Positions 58,673-64,000 of a stretch of DNA of 64,000 nucleotides are shown here, one piece after another; the stretch's first letter is position 1; every line of letters begins with the position of its first letter. Made by a program: the position numbers and the translations under genes. Source of the DNA: Anaeramoeba flamelloides (Eukaryota; Metamonada; Anaeramoebidae); NCBI GenBank assembly GCA_027625915.1, contig JANTQA010000033.1, positions 10,292,001-10,356,000 on the forward strand, given 5' to 3'. Under the pieces are notes generated by a model. It saw nothing but the letters and a program-made list of their open reading frames with translations. It was not told the DNA's origin and searched no databases.

Positions 58673-59274
58673 AAATTTTTTTCCAAACACTTACAAATTT
58701 CTCACAAAAACAAACCTTCGAAATTCAAACACTATTTTATTAAAGTGCATACGGGAAAGTATACAAAGCAATTTACATTAGCACGAAGGAAGCTGTTGCA
58801 GTCAAAAAAATACCAATTGATGCTGATCTTGATTCTGTCATTAAAGAGATTTCGATAATGAAACAGTGTAGGCACAAACACATTGTAAAATACTACGACA
58901 CCTACTTCCGGCAAAACGAACTTTGGGTATGTTTATCAGCTTTTCAAAATGAAACTTTTTTTTATTGTTTTTTTCAAATCGGATCGGACCTATCAATCTT
59001 TCATTTGGTGTCCGTAACTCGCAAAAAAATTAATTCCTTTCTTTTTTTAAAAATAATGAATAACACCAACAAAAGATTGTTATGGAATATTGCGGGGGTG
59101 GATCTGTTTTAGATCTTATGCAAATTGGAAAAGTTACTCTCAATGAAGAACAAGTGCTTTCAGTTGCAAAATCCATTTTGAAAGGGTTAAGGTTTTTGCA
59201 CTCACTCAAGAAAATTCATCGGGACATTAAGTCAAGTAATGTCTTGTTAACAGAAGAAGGCTTTTCAAAACTAG
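58512..59274 (+). CDS. STE20/MST (Hippo)-type protein kinase, N-terminal exons
   Basis: Serine/threonine kinase of the MST/Hippo group of the STE20 family. Exons 58512-58612, 58746-58926 and 59076-59274 join in frame (introns 133 and 149 nt) and give the first 160 residues. The glycine loop is KIGDGAYGKVYKAIY (32-39). Lys54 in VAVKKIP and Glu68 in VIKEISIM form the ATP salt bridge. RHKHIVKYYDTYFRQNELW is followed by the hinge IVMEYCGGGSVLDLM. The catalytic loop HRDIKSSN has Asp144. IPIDADLDSVIKEISIMKQC closely follows the MST1/2 wording, which supports Hippo over PAK. The frame stops at the donor GTATGT (59275) just after FSKL, one residue before the expected ADFG metal-binding loop. The activation segment and C-lobe are not seen, so the gene is incomplete in the window. 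A 40-base A run (58631-58670) sits in intron 1. Confidence 0.93.
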
Positions 59275-59634
59275 GTATGTTTGTTTTCTTTGAAAAAAAT
59301 TCTAACCAATTATTCCAATTTGAACACTTGGTACTCCTGGCTTTATCAAAAAAAAATCAAATAACTATCAAAACTTTTTTTGAAAAATACATTCAAATCG
59401 AAATTCGTATACAAAGCCAAAAAATCCAACAGAATTAACACCTTGTAGTCTTAAAAGAACTTTTTTATTGTCATTTTAGGCAATTGACATACTTTTTTTA
59501 ACTGGAATTCGAAATTTAAATAGGATAAAATTTTCAGTTGATTATCTTTTTTTCAAATTTTGACATCAATTCCAATCATTTATTATTCTTGGTTCGCCCA
59601 GTGTGTATCCAATAGACAAAAAAAACACCAAACA

Positions 59635-59754
59635 AATGAATAGAGTTCTCATAAATTATAATCTATTTCTTTGAAAACTCTATTATGAAAAAGGAAAAAA
59701 AGAAATGAAAATGAGGTGAAAATTTTTTCCCTTTTATTATTTAAAGGCCAGTAG
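59635..59754. repeat. Palindromic repeat, foldback family 'TACTGGT', partial
   Basis: Right arm GAAATGAAAATGAGGTGAAA with ATTTTTTCCCTTTTATTATT and TAAAGGCCAGTAGG is the reverse complement of the left arm of the 6697 copy. Internal ATAGAGTTCTCATAAATTAT is as in the 3673 copy. Confidence 0.5.
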
Positions 59755-62700
59755 GAAATTATTTTTCAGGGTTTAGCTTTAATTTTAGAAATTAAATTAA
59801 TTTCTCAAGAATTAGACCCTTACCAAGAAGTTTGGTTATAAGTTTGAAATTTCTGAAAAATCCGTAAAATGCTTTTTCAAAATTAAATATAATTTTAAAA
59901 GAAAAATGTAAAATCCTATTTTATAATTTTAAAAATAATTGAAAAACTTTACAATATTTTTAAATATGAGAGCCATTTGGAAATATTTTTCTAATCTAAT
60001 GACTTTTTTAATGTTTTTGAAAATAACTGACAAATAAATTTAATTTTTAAAAAACGTGTAGTGTTTTTTTCACAAAATCGAACTTCAGTACAATTGAAGA
60101 ATTTTTTAATAGATTCACCATTTCGAGTTTTTATAAAAAAAGTCATTTATTTATTGATCTTGTGTTCGGTATAAGATGAATTTGCTTCTTTTTTATTCAA
60201 TTTTATTTTTAATTAATATTGGATAAACTGATAAATTCAAAAAAATATAAGTAAAAAAATTTTTAGTTCAATTTTCAATTTTTCAAAAACAAAATACTCT
60301 TCAATTAATACATTTTTTGAAAAAACAAAATTTTGATGGCAACTAATTTTACAAAGTTTCCTAACATTTAAACGAATAAGGTGCTTTATTTTAAGCTACG
60401 ATGAATAAATTTTCAAAAGAAAAAATAATGTAAAAATTTTTCAAATATTTATTTGAATTTGTCAGTATTATTAATTGCTAAAATTGTGCAAATTGAATTT
60501 TTTCTTATTTTTCTAGAGTTTCTTGATTAAATTCATTTTTATTAAGTTTTGCAACCCCTGGAATGGGAAAAAAAAGATTATCTTGTATTAGGTGTAGCGA
60601 GGTGTTATTTTGGTTATTAGCCGATCGATCTTCGACTTAGTATGAATTTAAATAGTGGTTAAAAAGTGCAATTTATTATTTTTTTTTTACAATCGGATCT
60701 TAAATCTTCTAACACCACGCCTAAACCATCTTAATTTTTCCTAACCTTCCTGAAAGGGTATTTTTAAATATCAAATACCAATATAATCCAATAATTTAGA
60801 CTATTATTAAACAATCAAGAATACAACCAATTTTGACAATTAATAATTTCTCCTTCATAAAGGAATTTATTTATTTTAATTTGAAAAATTTTTGAGAAAC
60901 AAATTACTTTTCATTTTCGAAATAATATTCCCCAAAATGAATTTAAATTCCAATTTTCATTTAAATCGTCTAATTCTTGTTTTTTAAAGGTACTAATCTC
61001 TATTAAATTTTTTTACCTAAATTTAATAGAGATTGAGAAAATTTTTTGCCAATTACTTAGATTTGAAAAACCTGTTTATTTTCAATATTAAACACATTTC
61101 TAGATCTGGAATCCTTATTTGAAATTGGTCAAAAAAAAATAATAGAGATTCACCCCCTAAAGAAAAATATGATATTTTTAGAAATTCTTCTACAAAGATT
61201 TAGATTTATTGATGTACTTAATTTGTTTGATTTGATAATTAATTATTTTTATTTAAATCGTAAAAACCAAAATAATTATGAATCCAGTTTTTCAATTTTT
61301 TTCACCATATTTTCTTTTTCTTTTTCTTTATATTTTTTTTTTTGATTTTGAGAATTCAATCCCTTTATTATAATTTTTGAAATAGTATTCTTTATTTTGG
61401 TTTTGTCTGATAAAAATATTTTAAAAAAGAATTTTGAAAACAAATTTTTAAAAAAGGGGTTTCATGGAACAATAAAAAATAGTAATGGGAAGAGAAATCC
61501 ACGGTAATCTCTTGTTTATTCTCACCCAAATTAAAGAAGCTAAAGAAGAAATATTCTAAAATATACTTTTGATTATTTATTTTTTTTTTTTCATTCTTGA
61601 TTTCAACAAGTGTATTTGGAAAAGGTGATCTTTCTTGTTTGGTTATATTCGAAAAAAGAAAAAAAAAATTTAAAATGAAAATCTTCTCATATCTCTTTTT
61701 TTTTGATTTGTTCTTTGGTTAATTTCAAGCATTTCCCACAACACATTTCTGGATTCAAAGCACAATTTAATAAAACCAAAAATATAATAAAAAAAAACAT
61801 TTCCAAAAAATTTAATGATTCAACTCTGATTTACTTTTCCTATTTTCGCAAATAGGGTAATGATCGATATTTTGGTTTCAATGTGTCAATATCCCGTATT
61901 AATCAAAAAAAAAAAAAAAAAAAAAATATTCAGCAAGGTTCGCACACTTAAAATTCTTAAAAATGGTAAAATGTGCTTACTTCCTTAATATAAGAAATTG
62001 TTGAAAAAAAATCTTAAAAAGAAAGTTAAAAGAGAAAGATATGTAAATTATATTGTGTAAATTAAACAATCATTAAGAAAAATATGTATTATATTAACAC
62101 AAAATACCCAAGAAAAAAAAATCATCAATTTTGTAAAATCTATAAAAGCAATTATTAACAATAATCAAAATGATTTTATTGTCAAAATTAAGTTTTTTAA
62201 ATTATTTAATGTAAAATATTTTTCAATAATTTTATCTCAATAATAATTTGTGAAATATTATTTAAAAATTTTCTCTTTTTTTTCTAATTTTTTAAAAAAA
62301 TAAAAAATAAATTAATATTGTAACAAAAGAGATAATCCTATTCAAGATAAAAAATTTTCTTATTTTAAAAAAATGATTAAAGAAATATTTTTTTCATTCA
62401 AAAATGGGATATAAACATTTTAAAAGGAGTTTATTATCATTGGACCTATAATTTTGAATAACTTGAATAAAATTTATTTTTCTAAAAATAAAATTACCAC
62501 TTTTTTTTGACTTATCTGATTGATCCATTAATTAATAAAATTTTTGTGGATAGTTTCTATTTGGTCATGAAAATGATAATTTTATTTTTTATACATATTT
62601 TAATTATTCTCCTTCTTCTCTTTTTTTTATTTGATAATTTTTCTTTAATTACTCCTTTCTCTAAATAATAATAATTAATTAATAAAATTTCAAAATTCAG

Positions 62701-63294
62701 AAATATCACGGATTTTTAATAGTACTCCCCTTTAAATAAAAAGCTTATTAAATAGAGGATTTGTCTTATAAAAATATATCTCCAAATTATTCAGAAGTTT
62801 TTTTCAGTAATGAACGACAATAATTAAAAGTTTTATTTCATAATATGTGAAATTTGTATTTACCCAAAATTTTATTTTAATAATACTAAGTTTTGAGAAT
62901 CTTCAAATTACAATTAGTGGCCTGTTTTTTCGAAAAAAATCCGTCGTTGTACAACATATTTTGTGATTGTATTTGTTTGAATTGCTAAAATAAACTAAAT
63001 TCCAAAATTTTGGGTACAGTTAAAACGGTTAAAAATTCAAAACACTACGGCTTCTTTTAAATTTGAAAATAAGTTTGATTTTAACAAATTTTTTTCATTT
63101 TTTATCTTTTTTGTTTTGTTTTCATTTTCTTTAATCCAATTACCTAATCTGTTCTGTTTGATCTAGAATTTTTTTCCCAATGATTGATATAAGGTTAATG
63201 TTAGGCTTAGTTAAATTGAAAAATCCAAAGAAAAATTAGTTAATGGTATCTAACCATTTGATCGATCAATAATTGCTGGTGAAATTTCAACATA

Positions 63295-63465
63295 CAGTCA
63301 GTTCCACTTTTAAGACACAAACTTTGAACGAAATTTAAGCACAAAATTCACATTCTAGTAAAATAATTGTGTAAAAAACAATTCCAAAGCATGTGCTTTA
63401 ATTTGAGATTTTTTTTGTATATTAAATTCTGTTCAAAGTTTGTGTCCTAAAAGTGGAACTGACTG
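63295..63465. mobile_element. MITE, family 1 copy F
   Basis: Ends CAGTCAGTTCCACTTTTAAG and GTCCTAAAAGTGGAACTGACTG-type arm are perfect or nearly so, with TA at both sides. Length is 171 bp; the arms have lost part of the AAATCTCAAATTAAG block on the left. Confidence 0.88.
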
Positions 63466-64000
63466 TATTTAAAAATACATTTTTTTGTTCAGCTTATTAG
63501 ATCATTTTGAAAACAACCATTTTTATTTTTTCATTTTATATTTTTTTCTTTTATTTGTATAAAAATGGTTATCTGTTTAAAAATTAATAATGTGTAACTT
63601 AAACATGATTTTATATTAAGTTTGGAAATTCAAAACATTTAAATTTTTTTGTCTATTTTTGATTTTGAGTGGAAACAAATTTTTGGAATGGGGTTTACTT
63701 TACAAGCCTAAAAATAAAAAAACTGATTTTTATTTGGTTTATTTTTTATAATAGAAAAAAAAAAATTTCCACAAAAATCCTTTCAAAAGAGTGTGACAAA
63801 AAAAAATTTCAAAAATATATCGGTAAAATAGTTATCAAACCACATAAAACCTATTTTCAGGATTCTATTAAAAACTTTTTTGGTCACACTTTTTTAAAAA
63901 TGGTTTATCAACATTGTGAAAAAAAAATACAAAAAAATAAAAATTATTTATTGGTTTATTTTATTTTAAGAAAAGTAAACTTGCTATTTTTCTTAAAGGA

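Larger units (their letters stand above)
59275..64000. other. No further gene recognised; probably a giant kinase intron
   Basis: 4.7 kb after the donor of kinase exon 3. I looked for the DFG loop, the GTPxWMAPE block and later kinase motifs and found none, so the next exon lies beyond the window or is lost. It holds a palindromic repeat (59635-59754), a weak inverted pair near 60590-60735 and a MITE (63295-63465). The short TLGTPGFIK reading at about 59325 is followed by a stop and has no splice sites. Confidence 0.5.

Noticed and set aside
59320-59350. TLGTPGFIK as a kinase activation segment
   Set aside because: The frame closes shortly after, there is no APE motif, and no acceptor or DFG exon precedes it; taken as chance.
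60590-60735. GC-richer inverted pair that might be an snRNA
   Set aside because: Reading it on both strands gave no match to U2, U4, U5 or U6 signature sequences, and the inverted pair is weak.

Overview
The window is a stretch of a very AT-rich nuclear genome from a single-celled eukaryote. Intron-bearing genes (GT-AG introns), long A, T, AT and G/C homopolymers and low-complexity Lys/Glu/Asn protein tracts all point to an amoeboid protist. The Glu-Lys/Glu-Asn runs, and a vWA protein with a collagen-like head, fit Anaeramoeba-like metamonads best. This is inference; dislocation of genes by multi-kilobase gene-free DNA argues against Dictyostelium. All seven stop codons that can be seen are TAA, and a standard code reads through every gene.

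Layout. (1) 266-574: last exon of Arp3. (2) 775-6862: intergenic DNA with two TTAA-flanked inverted-repeat elements, a Tc1/mariner-type MITE and palindromic repeats. (3) 7711-10200: three-exon gene for a collagen-like, zinc-ribbon, von Willebrand A protein. (4) 10418-12540: foldback elements and a G20 tract. (5) 13214-21017: a DGAT1/SOAT-type acyltransferase of four recognised exons, with a 5.8-kb first intron full of foldback elements. (6) 24457-25578 (minus): MYND-finger protein, 5' incomplete. (7) 25.6-30.9 kb: repeats. (8) 30916-31479 (minus): first exon of an unrecognised gene. (9) 31.5-39.8 kb: repeats, a MITE nested in another MITE, and remnants of LINE-type retroposons. (10) 39817-40349 (minus): ribosomal protein uS8/S15A. 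(11) 41005-42672: divergently oriented gene for a Lys/Glu-rich coiled-coil protein. (12) 46323-52067 (minus): complete five-exon Rh-type ammonium transporter with a 3.8-kb intron. (13) 58512-59274: first three exons of an MST/Hippo-type STE20 kinase whose remaining exons are not seen in the last 4.7 kb.

The genes are mostly housekeeping (actin nucleation, translation, lipid storage, ammonium transport, signalling) and do not form one pathway. The most striking property is the non-coding fraction. At least six families of non-autonomous inverted-repeat elements are present in several copies each, some nested, with probable target sites readable. They fill both intergenic DNA and the few giant introns, while the other introns are only about 70-400 nt. 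No CRISPR array, tRNA or rRNA was recognised.
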